NCBI GenBank assembly: GCA_015493475.1
Contig: WGDC01000008.1
Span: 1 to 64,000 of the forward strand
From: Deltaproteobacteria bacterium
Lineage (GTDB): Bacteria > Desulfobacterota > Dissulfuribacteria > Dissulfuribacterales > QOAL01
DNA: 64,000 nucleotides
Reading direction: 5' to 3'
In this document: positions 43,586-51,430 of the stretch, piece by piece
How the letters are laid out: each line of letters opens with the position of its first letter
Position numbering within the stretch: the first letter of the stretch is position 1
The notes under the pieces: generated by a model
Seen by the model: only the letters and a program-made list of their open reading frames with translations
Database searches by the model: none
What the model was told of the DNA's origin: nothing
Translations under genes and position numbers: made by a program

Positions 43586-44038
43586 ATGATCATTCTCGAA
43601 GATCTCCTGTATACTGAGGAACACATGTGGGTTAAACCTGACGCCAAAGGTGAAAAGGCTGTGATAGGGATCACGGATTATGGACAGGAGAAGGTAGGCG
43701 TGGTGAGCTCCATTGACCTCCCTAGTCCGGGTGATGAATTTGTGGAGACGGATGTTTTCGCCACCTTGGAAAATTCCGTTGGTGAAGTTACGGAGCTGTT
43801 ATGCCCCATATCTGGCCGTGTGCTCACCATAAACGAGGTGCTTCTTAATGCCCCAGATGCCATAAATGACGACCCTTATGACGATGGCTGGATGACGGTG
43901 ATGGATGTAGCTCAGCCGGAGGAATTCGACGACCTCATGGGCCCAGCAGAATACGAACAGTACGTGGAGGAGCTTAGGATCAAGGACGAAGAGATACTGG
44001 AAGAAGACGACGAGGACGTTCTTGAGGTGGAGGAATAA
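43586..44038 (+). CDS. GcvH-fold protein lacking the lipoyl-lysine
   Basis: The fold is that of the glycine-cleavage H protein: YTEEHMWVKPDAKG, ITDYGQEKVGVVSSIDLPSP, ATLENS and CPISGRVLTINEVLLNAPDAI. In functional H proteins the lipoylated Lys sits in ESVKAxSD; the aligned stretch here reads NSVGEVTELLCP with Gly66 at that place, so it cannot be lipoylated there. The codon is GGT, three changes away from a Lys codon except by multiple steps. The C-terminus adds a strongly acidic tail (EEILEEDDEDVLEVEE). It overlaps fabD by one base (TAATG) and follows moaA by 20 bp. It is probably not a glycine-cleavage carrier; its real role is unknown. Confidence 0.8.
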   Translation: MIILEDLLYTEEHMWVKPDAKGEKAVIGITDYGQEKVGVVSSIDLPSPGDEFVETDVFATLENSVGEVTELLCPISGRVLTINEVLLNAPDAINDDPYDDGWMTVMDVAQPEEFDDLMGPAEYEQYVEELRIKDEEILEEDDEDVLEVEE

Positions 44039-44982
44039 TGGCAGGGGTGGCCTTTCTTTTCCCAGGACAAGGCTCCCAGTACGTGGGAATGGGGGCAAGC
44101 TTTCTTGAGGAATGCGATTTTGCAGTCAAACTGTTCCAGGAGGCCGAGGATGCATGTGGAATCAATATCCGGGATTTGTGCTTGAACGGCCCCATGATTG
44201 AGCTTACTAAAACGCAGAATCTACAGCCATGTCTTACGGCGGTGGATATGGTCTGTGCCATGGCCCTTATGCATGAAGGTGTACGGCCTGATGCAGTAGC
44301 CGGACACAGTCTTGGGGAATACCCGGCCCTGTGGGCCTGTGGCGCGCTCGAACTTTCCGACTGTCTAAGGCTTGTGAGGGAGAGGGGAAGACTTATGGAA
44401 GATGCGGCTGTCAGGCGGCCTGGGGCCATGGCAGCAGTGATAGGAATAGAGAGGGAAGTGCTACAAGATATTATAGATGATGCGGTCAGCAGCGTGGGAG
44501 GGATTGTTACCATGGCGAATCACAACTCACGGGAACAGATAGTGGTTACGGGTGAAAAGGCCGCCGTGGAGAATCTTTGCAAAAAGGTAAAGGAATCCGG
44601 AAAACGCGCTATTATTCTGAAAGTGGCAGGCGCCTATCACAGCCCTCTCATGAAGGATGCTGCTGATGAATTCGGGAGGCTGGTTTCCAGAATCACCTTT
44701 ACTGCTCCCTCTCTTCCCATTTACTCCAACGTGAGTGCGTGGCCAGAGACGGATCCCGAAGTCATTTCTTCGGTGATGACAAAGCAGATGTGTTCACCCG
44801 TAAGGTGGTACGATATAGTAAACAACATGTACAGGCACGGGGTGAGGGTATTTATCGAAACAGGGCCGAAAAAGGTCCTGTCCAACCTGGTTAGGAAGTC
44901 CATTAATGCGAATGATTTCAAAGTATTGAATGTGGAAAAATTTTCAGATATTGTCGGGGTAAAAGAGGAACTTTCCTTGTAG
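44038..44982 (+). CDS. fabD: Malonyl-CoA:ACP transacylase
   Basis: Loads malonate from CoA onto acyl carrier protein for fatty acid synthesis. The N-terminus LFPGQGSQYVGMGA and the nucleophile elbow GHSLGEYPALWACGAL (Ser91) are typical; VAGAYHSPLM carries the catalytic His. Length is 314. The start overlaps the GcvH-like gene by one base. The dual-CxxC (seleno)protein gene begins 18 bp after its stop and is very likely co-transcribed. Confidence 0.97.
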   Translation: MAGVAFLFPGQGSQYVGMGASFLEECDFAVKLFQEAEDACGINIRDLCLNGPMIELTKTQNLQPCLTAVDMVCAMALMHEGVRPDAVAGHSLGEYPALWACGALELSDCLRLVRERGRLMEDAAVRRPGAMAAVIGIEREVLQDIIDDAVSSVGGIVTMANHNSREQIVVTGEKAAVENLCKKVKESGKRAIILKVAGAYHSPLMKDAADEFGRLVSRITFTAPSLPIYSNVSAWPETDPEVISSVMTKQMCSPVRWYDIVNNMYRHGVRVFIETGPKKVLSNLVRKSINANDFKVLNVEKFSDIVGVKEELSL

Positions 44983-45000
44983 CGGGAGAAAGGAGGCGAC

Positions 45001-45207
45001 GTGTTTTTCTTCCAGAGAAAGAATAACAGGCCGGTTGACCTGGAATGCAAGCTGTGCGGTTGTCAACTTGAAATTTGCACTAGGTGACGTTCGGTGGCCT
45101 TGAGGTGTCAAGGCTGCGGTAAGATATTTTCCATCGGCGAATATGCCGACGAGATGACAGATGAGCTGGCCCGTATGCTTTCCTTTACCAGGGTGGACAG
45201 ACTGTAG
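45001..45207 (+). CDS. Dual CxxC small selenoprotein (in-frame TGA read as Sec29)
   Basis: The frame opens with GTG 45001 behind AGGAGG (44991-44996) and runs to TAG 45205 with one in-frame TGA at 45085-45087. Read through, it gives 68 residues with CKLC (16-19), Cys21, Cys26, U29 and CQGC (36-39), then FSIGEYADEMTDELARM and VDRL. This matches the dual-CxxC small (seleno)protein family known in Desulfobacterota: two CxxC knuckles flank a Cys-or-Sec-Arg pair, and the tail EY..EM..EL follows the second. The protein is coherent on both sides of the TGA. A hairpin with a GGTG loop starts nine bases after the TGA, at the spacing of a bacterial SECIS. Function is unknown; a small redox or metal-binding role is likely. 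Confidence 0.8.
45085..45117 (+). promoter_or_regulatory. Bacterial SECIS element next to the Sec TGA
   Basis: The TGA (45085-45087) is followed by a perfect 7-bp stem GCCTTGA (45097-45103) and TCAAGGC (45108-45114) closed by the four-base loop GGTG (45104-45107), extendable by two G-U pairs and one G-C pair to about 45094-45117. The loop begins 17 nt after the TGA and carries GGU, as SelB-binding apical loops do. The stem lies inside codons, so it must satisfy both protein and RNA constraints. Confidence 0.7.
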
Positions 45208-45241
45208 AAAAAAGGGGGGCCAGCTAGAGGCCTCCCTTTTT
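45208..45241. terminator. Bidirectional intrinsic terminator
   Basis: GGGGGGCC (45214-45221) pairs with GGCCTCCC (45229-45236) with one G-U pair and a seven-base loop. It is followed by T5 on the plus strand and by T6 on the minus strand (A6 at 45208-45213). It lies directly after the selenoprotein stop and 21 bp from the stop of the convergent small secreted-protein gene, so it serves both. Confidence 0.8.
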
Positions 45242-45261
45242 GTTATAGCTTTTATAGCTTA

Positions 45262-45468
45262 TTAGCAGCCCTCTACCTTGGCAGCGCTCTTTACCTTAAT
45301 CTTTACGGAATCTCCCGCCTTTGCCTTGCATTTGTCCTTTAGCTTGATTACGAGCTGCCCATTTTCGTTCTTGACCACCTCGCCCTTGCACTTTGCTGCA
45401 AAACTTACACCTGACAGACCAATGGTGAAGAAAAGAGCCAGAGCTAAGGATGTAATTTTTTTACGCAT
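45262..45468 (-). CDS. Small secreted cysteine-containing protein
   Basis: A 68-residue protein with a clean signal peptide (MRKKITSLALALFF..., cleavage likely after SFAA) and a mature part of about 44 residues rich in Lys and containing three Cys (AKCKGEVV, DKCKAKAG and the final EGC). The Lys-rich alternating beta pattern (GQLVIKLKDK, SVKIKVKS) resembles tiny OB-like periplasmic proteins. The start has AGGAGG upstream on the minus strand. I do not recognise a named family. The three Cys suggest metal or thiol chemistry, which cannot be shown from sequence. Confidence 0.8.
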   Translation of the reverse strand: MRKKITSLALALFFTIGLSGVSFAAKCKGEVVKNENGQLVIKLKDKCKAKAGDSVKIKVKSAAKVEGC

Positions 45469-45580
45469 GACTTCCTCCTTTTGTTGTTAAAATGATATAA
45501 TGACAAAAATACAGTAATGTTTTACTATACGAAGCTTCAGGGTGTGTCAAGTGGTTTCGTGAAATCGCACTCAAATAATT

Positions 45581-47011
45581 ATGCAGGATAGAAATCCTCC
45601 TTTGGAAGCACTTCACAGCCAAGATGCAACGGATTACATGGGCCAGAATCCCTTGAAACTGTTGCTCGATTTCGTACTTAAACTCAATTCTGCCTTTGTA
45701 ACGGCGCAGGAGCTAAAAGACGTTTTCTGTGCCATTTTAGCTGGGGCCACCGCAGGCGAGGGCCTGGGATTCAACAGGGCGTTCCTGTTCCTGGCAAACG
45801 AGGAGAAAAAGGTCCTTGCGGGCCATTTCGGTCTGGGTCCTCTGGACCCTCAAGAGGCAGGAGAGATATGGAACCGAATATCGTCAAAGAGGTTGTCCCT
45901 TTTCCAGATACTCGAAGGGGTCCGGGGCAAGCTCGAGGATGACAGCCACCCGCTAAACCGCTTTGTGAGACAGATAGAGATCCCTCTCGCCGACATGGAT
46001 AATTGCCTTATCCAGACCCTCAGGCGTAACCAGGCCTTACTGATTACAGACAGTCCCCGGGTAGGGGCCGTTCACTCCCATGAGATGTGTAAGCTTTTCG
46101 GTGCGGGTGAACTCGCCACTGCTCCTCTCAATACCCATGGCAAGGAATACGGTGTTGTCGTGGCGGACAACATCTTTACCAAGTCTCCCATATCGGAAAA
46201 CTCTCTTTATTCGTTGCATTTATTTGCCGGGCTGGCGGCTCTTGCCATTTGTCAAAGAAATATGTGTCAGACTTTGGAGGCAAGGGTTTCCAAGTTGAAG
46301 GAGGTCAACAAGGCCGTCGAGGCCCAGAAGGACCTGCTTATTGAGATAGAGCGATATTCTGCTACAGGTAGGATGGTAGACCATCTCCTTCACGAGATCC
46401 GGAACCCTCTTGCGGCAATTGGCGGTATAGCAAGGCTGCTCATGCGCAAGGAAGATGATCATTCAAAGAGGCAGCATCTTTCAACCGTGGTCAAGGAGGT
46501 AGAAAAGATCGAGAGGACCCTGAGAGGTATTGCCGAGCTTCACGATATAGAGGCGGTAAAGTGCTGTGAAATAGAGCTCACTTCACTTGTAGACACGATT
46601 ATAGTGATAAGCCAGACAGACATTGAGGACACGGGGATCGTTCTTCACAAGAATTATCCAAGGGAACCAGTGCTGATAATGGGCGACCGGGAGAAGTTGC
46701 AAGAGGCCATACTTTGCATAATAAGAAATTCTATAGAGGCCATGCCGGACGGTGGTGTAATGGTGGTGGCTCTGACGCGGAAGGGAACTGATATAGAACT
46801 TCGCATCTCTGACAGCGGCCTTGGCATAGCTCGTGGCCATTTCAAAAAGGCTGATAATCCTTTTTTTACCACCAAGTTCAATGCCATGGGTCTGGGTCTT
46901 TCAAAGGCCAAAAAGATCGTTGAGCTCCACGGCGGATCGTTGTTCCTGACGTCCAACAGGATAGGCGGAACTACGTGCGTCCTCACCCTACCGAGGATAC
47001 TTAATTCCTGA
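45581..47011 (+). CDS. GAF-domain sensor histidine kinase
   Basis: A soluble 476-residue kinase. A GAF-like domain (about residues 30-215) precedes a HisKA domain with the phospho-acceptor His271 in LLHEIRNPLAAIGG, and an HATPase domain with NSIEAMPDGG, DSGLGIARG and GLGLSKAKKIVELHGG. No membrane segment and no receiver domain are present. The ATG at 45581 has no visible ribosome-binding site, and no partner regulator is adjacent. It precedes tatD by 20 bp, so it may be the first gene of the tatD-maf-queD run. Confidence 0.9.
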   Translation: MQDRNPPLEALHSQDATDYMGQNPLKLLLDFVLKLNSAFVTAQELKDVFCAILAGATAGEGLGFNRAFLFLANEEKKVLAGHFGLGPLDPQEAGEIWNRISSKRLSLFQILEGVRGKLEDDSHPLNRFVRQIEIPLADMDNCLIQTLRRNQALLITDSPRVGAVHSHEMCKLFGAGELATAPLNTHGKEYGVVVADNIFTKSPISENSLYSLHLFAGLAALAICQRNMCQTLEARVSKLKEVNKAVEAQKDLLIEIERYSATGRMVDHLLHEIRNPLAAIGGIARLLMRKEDDHSKRQHLSTVVKEVEKIERTLRGIAELHDIEAVKCCEIELTSLVDTIIVISQTDIEDTGIVLHKNYPREPVLIMGDREKLQEAILCIIRNSIEAMPDGGVMVVALTRKGTDIELRISDSGLGIARGHFKKADNPFFTTKFNAMGLGLSKAKKIVELHGGSLFLTSNRIGGTTCVLTLPRILNS

Positions 47012-47031
47012 AACTGATTTTTGAAAAAGAT

Positions 47032-47832
47032 ATGAAGGCCATGAAAGACAACGTGTTTGTGGACACGCATGCCCACATAGATATGATAGCGTCCAATGAT
47101 ACGGAACTCGCCCTATTAATGGAAAGGGCGCGGAAAGAAGCAGTAGCTGCGGTGTTGAGCGTGGGTATCGATATAGACAGCTCCAAGAAGGCTGCTGGTT
47201 TTGCCAGGAGTCGACAAGATGTCTTTGCAGCGGTCGGTATCCATCCAAATGACGCAAGTGTTTTCTCGGAGAGTTCTCTTGATATCCTTGAAGCCCTTGC
47301 GGCCCGGGAGGAGGTAAAGGCTTGGGGAGAGATCGGCCTCGATTTTTACCGTGATTATACCCCCCGACACATTCAGTATGAAGCCCTAGAGGCACAGCTC
47401 GATGCGGCTTCGAAAATCTCTCTGCCAGTTATTATTCACGCAAGAGAAGCGATGGATGAATGCATTGATATTATCAGCGCCTTTGTTCAAAGGCGCCGGT
47501 TAAGGGGGGTATTTCACTGCTTCTCTGGTGACGTAAATGATGCGAAACGGGTCCTTGATCTCGGTTTCTTCGTTTCCTTTACAGGGATCGTGACTTTTGC
47601 CAACGCTGAGAAAACGAGAGAGGTTGCCGGCTTTGTTCCCTTGGACAAGCTGCTCATAGAGACCGATGCACCATTTCTTAGTCCCGTGCCTTTTCGTGGG
47701 AGGTCAAACGAACCCGCCCGCGTGAGATATGTGGCCGAAGCCATTGCAAAGGCAAAAAAGTTGCATTTTGAAGAGGTGGCCTCGTGTACTACCCGGAATG
47801 CAAGGGCCCTTTTCACTCTACCTGCCCAATAG
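47032..47832 (+). CDS. tatD: TatD family metal-dependent hydrolase
   Basis: A TIM-barrel metallo-hydrolase related to TatD/YcfH nucleases and D-aminoacyl-tRNA deacylases. Metal-ligand signatures: FVDTHAHID near residue 13, the Glu in WGEIGLDFYRD, VIIHAREA, GVFHCFSGD and LIETDAPFLSP. 266 residues is typical. The alternative ATG at 47041 is equally plausible. Its stop (TAG 47830) overlaps the maf reading frame. Its substrate is not defined by the sequence. Confidence 0.94.
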   Translation: MKAMKDNVFVDTHAHIDMIASNDTELALLMERARKEAVAAVLSVGIDIDSSKKAAGFARSRQDVFAAVGIHPNDASVFSESSLDILEALAAREEVKAWGEIGLDFYRDYTPRHIQYEALEAQLDAASKISLPVIIHAREAMDECIDIISAFVQRRRLRGVFHCFSGDVNDAKRVLDLGFFVSFTGIVTFANAEKTREVAGFVPLDKLLIETDAPFLSPVPFRGRSNEPARVRYVAEAIAKAKKLHFEEVASCTTRNARALFTLPAQ

Positions 47833-48419
47833 TGCTCGGTTCCGGCTCGCCAAGGCGGAGGCGTCTGCTCGAGGCCTTGGGCTTGAGTATCTCGGTATAC
47901 TCAGGTAGTGTGAAGGAACTTGGGGATTCATCAGGTCTTCCCCCGGACCAATTTACCATGGAGAATGCCATGAGGAAGCTTGGGGCGACCTTAGAGGCAT
48001 GTGATGCAGAAGTGATCCTTTGTGCTGATACATGTGTTTACTGTGACGGGGTTATACTAGGCAAGCCCTCGTCTTTCCAGGATGCGGTCAACATGTTGAA
48101 GATGTTGGATAAGAGGTGGCACGAGGTATTTACAAGTTTTGCTGTCTTACGTGCCCATGATAACCTCCTCAAACAAAAAACTATTTCGTCCGGTGTCTTC
48201 ATAGACGTGATAAGCGATAGGGCCTTGCAGGCTTATTGCCATACGGAGGAACCCTACGACAAGGCGGGAGGCTATGCCATTCAGGGATACGGGGCATTTA
48301 TGGCAAGGCGGATACAAGGTTCATATACCAACATAGTAGGTCTTCCCGTTGCGGAGACCGTGAGGGTGCTACTTGATATCGGGGCCATAGAACCATGTGT
48401 GACAGATTCAAAAGAATAA
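47784..48419 (+). CDS. maf: Maf-type nucleoside triphosphate pyrophosphatase
   Basis: A house-cleaning pyrophosphatase acting on modified or non-canonical nucleotides. Motifs: VLGSGSPRRRRLLEALG, CADTCVYCDGVILGKP with the catalytic Asp, and EEPYDKAGGYAIQGYG. GTG 47784 has AGAGGTGG upstream; GTG 47832 (giving MLGSGSPRR, one base overlapping the tatD stop) is the alternative. With the longer start the gene overlaps tatD by 49 bp. It overlaps the next gene by 25 bp. Confidence 0.92.
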   Translation: MYYPECKGPFHSTCPIVLGSGSPRRRRLLEALGLSISVYSGSVKELGDSSGLPPDQFTMENAMRKLGATLEACDAEVILCADTCVYCDGVILGKPSSFQDAVNMLKMLDKRWHEVFTSFAVLRAHDNLLKQKTISSGVFIDVISDRALQAYCHTEEPYDKAGGYAIQGYGAFMARRIQGSYTNIVGLPVAETVRVLLDIGAIEPCVTDSKE

Positions 48420-49078
48420 GGGACCGTATAGAAGAGACTTGCCTTCGGGTGGGCCGTGATCCTTCAAGGGTGACCGTGGTTGCTGCGAGCAAGACGAAAC
48501 CGGCGGCCATGGTTCGAGAACTTTACGGGTGCGGCCAAAGGGTGTTCGGTGAAAACTATATCCAGGAAGCTGTTGAGAAGATCAAGCACCTTGAAGACCT
48601 GAAAGGGATCAAGTGGCATTTTATAGGGCATCTCCAACGGAATAAGGCAAGGATCGCAGCAACATATTTTGACCTGGTGGAAACCGTCGATTCCAACAGA
48701 CTCGCAAGGGCCTTGGATAAATATGCGGCCAGGCAGGGCAAGATGCTCAATGTGCTTATACAGGTGAATATAGGCGGAGAGGCGTCCAAACACGGAGTGT
48801 TACCGGCGGAGGCCTCGGCCCTTATAGGGGAAGTTGCGTGTCTGCAACATCTCCGTGTTCGTGGCCTCATGACTATACACCCATTTTCTACCTCGCGGGA
48901 AGAGGCGAGAAAGTGGTTCAGGCAGATGGCTGTATTAAAAGAGAGGTTTTCAGAGGAATTCCCCGGTTTAGACCTTTCGGAGCTCTCCATGGGCATGTCC
49001 AGTGATTTCGAGGTCGCCGTGGAAGAGGGGGCCACTATCGTGAGAATAGGAACGGACCTTTTTGGACCGAGGAATTAA
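48395..49078 (+). CDS. YggS-type pyridoxal phosphate homeostasis protein
   Basis: A PLP-binding protein of the YggS/PROSC family that buffers free pyridoxal phosphate. The PLP lysine is Lys33 in VVAASKTKPAAM; VFGENYIQEA, WHFIGHLQRNKA and LSMGMSSDFEVAVEEGAT are the other hallmark motifs. Its 227 residues are standard. It overlaps maf by 25 bp and lies 21 bp before queD. No DNA repair or cell-division gene accompanies it. Confidence 0.95.
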   Translation: MCDRFKRIRDRIEETCLRVGRDPSRVTVVAASKTKPAAMVRELYGCGQRVFGENYIQEAVEKIKHLEDLKGIKWHFIGHLQRNKARIAATYFDLVETVDSNRLARALDKYAARQGKMLNVLIQVNIGGEASKHGVLPAEASALIGEVACLQHLRVRGLMTIHPFSTSREEARKWFRQMAVLKERFSEEFPGLDLSELSMGMSSDFEVAVEEGATIVRIGTDLFGPRN

Positions 49079-49099
49079 ACCGGGAAAGAAGGGGAATTC

Positions 49100-49471
49100 A
49101 TGTACAAGGTTTTTATCAAGACACACTTTTCTTCCGCTCACTACCTTAGAAACTATCCAGGGAACTGTGAACATCTTCACGGACATAACTGGGACGTTAA
49201 GGTAACAGTGCGGGCGGAGAGGCTAAACGAAATCGACGTGGCGATAGATTTCCGCGACCTGAAGCGTATTGTAAAAGAAATTATGGATGGACTGGATCAC
49301 AAGAATCTCAATGAGCTTCCAGGGTTTGGCACCATTAATCCTTCTTCAGAAAGGCTTGCCGAATATATATATGAAAGGCTTGCCTCTATGCTCGAGGCCT
49401 TCCAAGGCATAACCGCCCATTCGGTTGAAGTGCGAGAGACCTCGTCCTCTGGGGTGGTATTTCATAAATAG
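49100..49471 (+). CDS. queD: 6-carboxy-5,6,7,8-tetrahydropterin synthase QueD
   Basis: Second step of queuosine/7-deazaguanine biosynthesis. Zinc ligands His14, His27 and His29 (SSAHYLRNYPGNCEHLHGHNW) and the catalytic Cys23 are all present, as is the C-terminal EVRETSSSG. 123 residues is normal. The queE gene follows by 13 bp; queC and queF are not in the window. Confidence 0.95.
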   Translation: MYKVFIKTHFSSAHYLRNYPGNCEHLHGHNWDVKVTVRAERLNEIDVAIDFRDLKRIVKEIMDGLDHKNLNELPGFGTINPSSERLAEYIYERLASMLEAFQGITAHSVEVRETSSSGVVFHK

Positions 49472-49484
49472 AAGTTAGAAGCAG

Positions 49485-50135
49485 GTGGATAAGTCCATTT
49501 CTCTAAGTGTCTGTGAGATATTTACCAGTATTCAGGGAGAGAGTACTTATTCAGGGCTGCCATTTTTCTTTATCCGGCTTTCAGGCTGCAATCTTCTATG
49601 CAACTATTGCGATTCTATCTATGCCCATGGGGAAGGCAGGAGGATGTCCGTTTGGGAGCTCCTGTCCGTCTGGCGTAAAAGCGGCTTAAAGCACGTTTTG
49701 ATCACTGGAGGCGAGCCTCTGTTACAGGCGGGCGTTTACGCGCTAATGGCAGGGGTTGTAGAGAGGGGAGGAGTGTGTTTGCTCGAGACCAACGGTTCCC
49801 TGTCCGTTGGTAGCCTTCCTTGTGAAGTTATCAAGGTGGTGGATTGGAAAACGCCTGGCAGCGGTGCCGGGGGAAGTTTCCTGTTTGAGAATTTACGTTT
49901 TCTTACAAAGAAAGACCAAATAAAATTTGTATTAACGAGCAGATCAGATTATAAATGGGCTTCAGGCATCTTGCAAAAGAGTGGACTGTCGGCATTTACC
50001 ACGGTCCTTATGTCCCCATGTCCCGGAAAAATCGAGCCTGCCGAGCTGGCAGCCTGGATAGTTGAGGACCGTTTAGAGGCGAGACTGCAACTGCAGCTTC
50101 ACAAGGTAATATGGGGAGACCAGAGAGGCCGATAG
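49485..50135 (+). CDS. queE: 7-carboxy-7-deazaguanine synthase QueE
   Basis: Radical-SAM enzyme converting QueD's product to 7-carboxy-7-deazaguanine. The cluster motif is CNLLCNYC (Cys35, 39, 42); the substrate-binding IFTSIQGEST lies upstream of it and ITGGEPLLQ follows. The start is GTG 49485. 216 residues is normal. It ends the queDE pair; a promoter for the ATP synthase genes lies downstream. Confidence 0.95.
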   Translation: MDKSISLSVCEIFTSIQGESTYSGLPFFFIRLSGCNLLCNYCDSIYAHGEGRRMSVWELLSVWRKSGLKHVLITGGEPLLQAGVYALMAGVVERGGVCLLETNGSLSVGSLPCEVIKVVDWKTPGSGAGGSFLFENLRFLTKKDQIKFVLTSRSDYKWASGILQKSGLSAFTTVLMSPCPGKIEPAELAAWIVEDRLEARLQLQLHKVIWGDQRGR

Positions 50136-50161
50136 TTCATTTAAAAATAATTGAAAAGACG

Positions 50162-50190
50162 TTGACAGGACGTTTCAAATAATGTAAAAG
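50162..50190 (+). promoter_or_regulatory. Sigma70-type promoter of the ATP synthase operon
   Basis: A perfect TTGACA (50162-50167) and TAAAAG (50185-50190) are separated by 17 bp. They lie about 85 bp before the first atp gene in an otherwise gene-free 138-bp gap. The -35 box is ideal; the -10 box matches four of six. Confidence 0.55.
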
Positions 50191-50273
50191 CTACTTCTAA
50201 AATTTAATGAATGAAGCTTCATTTCTTGTTTTTCTAAAATATCGGCTGGTTAGCCTTCGGGGTAGGAGAACTT

Positions 50274-50699
50274 ATGATTACCATAGACCTTTCTATTGTA
50301 GCTGAAATCATCGGGGTACTGATTTTAATTGTGGTGCTCAATTCCTGGCTTTATCAGCCATTAAGGAACGCCATTGAGAAGCGCAAGGAAAAAATGGACT
50401 CTATAGAGGCCGAGGCTGTAAAATTTGAGGATCGAATCAAGAGCCTTGTGGAAGATTACGAGCGGAAGCTGAAAGAGGCGCGACAGGCTGGAAAAGCAGA
50501 ATTCGAAAAACTGCGTGAGGAGGCCAAGGAGCTTGAAAAGAAGCTGCTTGGAGAGAGCATGCAGGAGGCAGAGGCTAAGAGGCAAGAGCTTATGAGCCAG
50601 CTTACCAGTCAGATTGAGGCCGCTAAAAAGGAGCTGCAGGCCAAGGCTGAGTCGTTTGCAGTGGAAATTGCTCAAAAGTTGCTTGGGAGGGCCGTTTAA
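50274..50699 (+). CDS. ATP synthase F0 subunit b' (AtpF')
   Basis: A 141-residue peripheral-stalk subunit. One N-terminal membrane segment (about residues 8-27, AEIIGVLILIVVLNSWLY) is followed by a long charged coiled coil. Two b-type genes in tandem (this one and the next) form a heterodimeric stalk, as in many deltaproteobacteria. It ends one base into the next gene. It has no leader peptide, unlike its partner. Confidence 0.88.
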   Translation: MITIDLSIVAEIIGVLILIVVLNSWLYQPLRNAIEKRKEKMDSIEAEAVKFEDRIKSLVEDYERKLKEARQAGKAEFEKLREEAKELEKKLLGESMQEAEAKRQELMSQLTSQIEAAKKELQAKAESFAVEIAQKLLGRAV

Positions 50700-51430
50700 T
50701 GTTTAAGAGATTATCTCTGTTGTTTTTGTTTGGTCTATGCGTGCTGTTATACGCGGGTGGCCCGGTTTTGGCTGAGGAGGCGTTTGCTCCGAAAGGCCCA
50801 TCGGCAGTCACTACCGCGGTTGCTGAAAAGGTAAAGGACGCAATGCACGATGCGGCAGCGCAAGCCGCAGAGGCAGCACCTGTCGAAGCACAGCATGAGG
50901 CCGCAGCACATGGTGAGGGCCACGAGGGTGGTGAACATGAACTTACGCATGTGCAGGTAATGAATTTTATCTGGCATTGCCTTAACTTCACTCTGTTAAT
51001 TCTCATTCTTCTGAAATATCTTAAGAAACCCATTGTAGACAGCGTGAAGGGGCGCGAGGAATCCATCGCCAAGGCCTTTGAAGAGCTCGAGGCAAAGAAA
51101 AAAGATGCTGCTGCCCGTTTCAAGGAATACGAGCAAAAGCTTTCCGGCATGGACGAAGAGGCAAAGCGCATACTAGAGAATTTCGTAGTGCAGGGTAAAA
51201 AAGAGCGGGATACAATTATAAAACAGGCAAAGGCGGCTGCGGAGCGTATAAAGGCGCAGGCGCAGTTTTATGTGCAGCAGGAGCTCGCCAAGGCCAAGGT
51301 AGAGCTGCAAAAGGAAGTTGCCGAATCAGCCGTAAGGATGGCTGAGGAAATAATAAGGAAAAACCTGACCGAGCAGGACCAGTCCAAGCTCATCAGTGAA
51401 TACCTTGAAAGGGTGGTGCAGAAAAATTGA
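50699..51430 (+). CDS. atpF: ATP synthase F0 subunit b with N-terminal leader
   Basis: The second stalk subunit, 243 residues. Its membrane segment is near residue 89-107 (NFIWHCLNFTLLILILLKYL) with the coiled coil after it. Before that lies an extra segment of about 80 residues: a signal-like hydrophobic stretch (LSLLFLFGLCVLLYAGGPVLAEE) and an Ala/His/Glu-rich linker. Leader-bearing b subunits of this kind occur in Desulfobacterota. The gene overlaps b' by one base and atpH by 4 bp. Confidence 0.9.
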   Translation: MFKRLSLLFLFGLCVLLYAGGPVLAEEAFAPKGPSAVTTAVAEKVKDAMHDAAAQAAEAAPVEAQHEAAAHGEGHEGGEHELTHVQVMNFIWHCLNFTLLILILLKYLKKPIVDSVKGREESIAKAFEELEAKKKDAAARFKEYEQKLSGMDEEAKRILENFVVQGKKERDTIIKQAKAAAERIKAQAQFYVQQELAKAKVELQKEVAESAVRMAEEIIRKNLTEQDQSKLISEYLERVVQKN

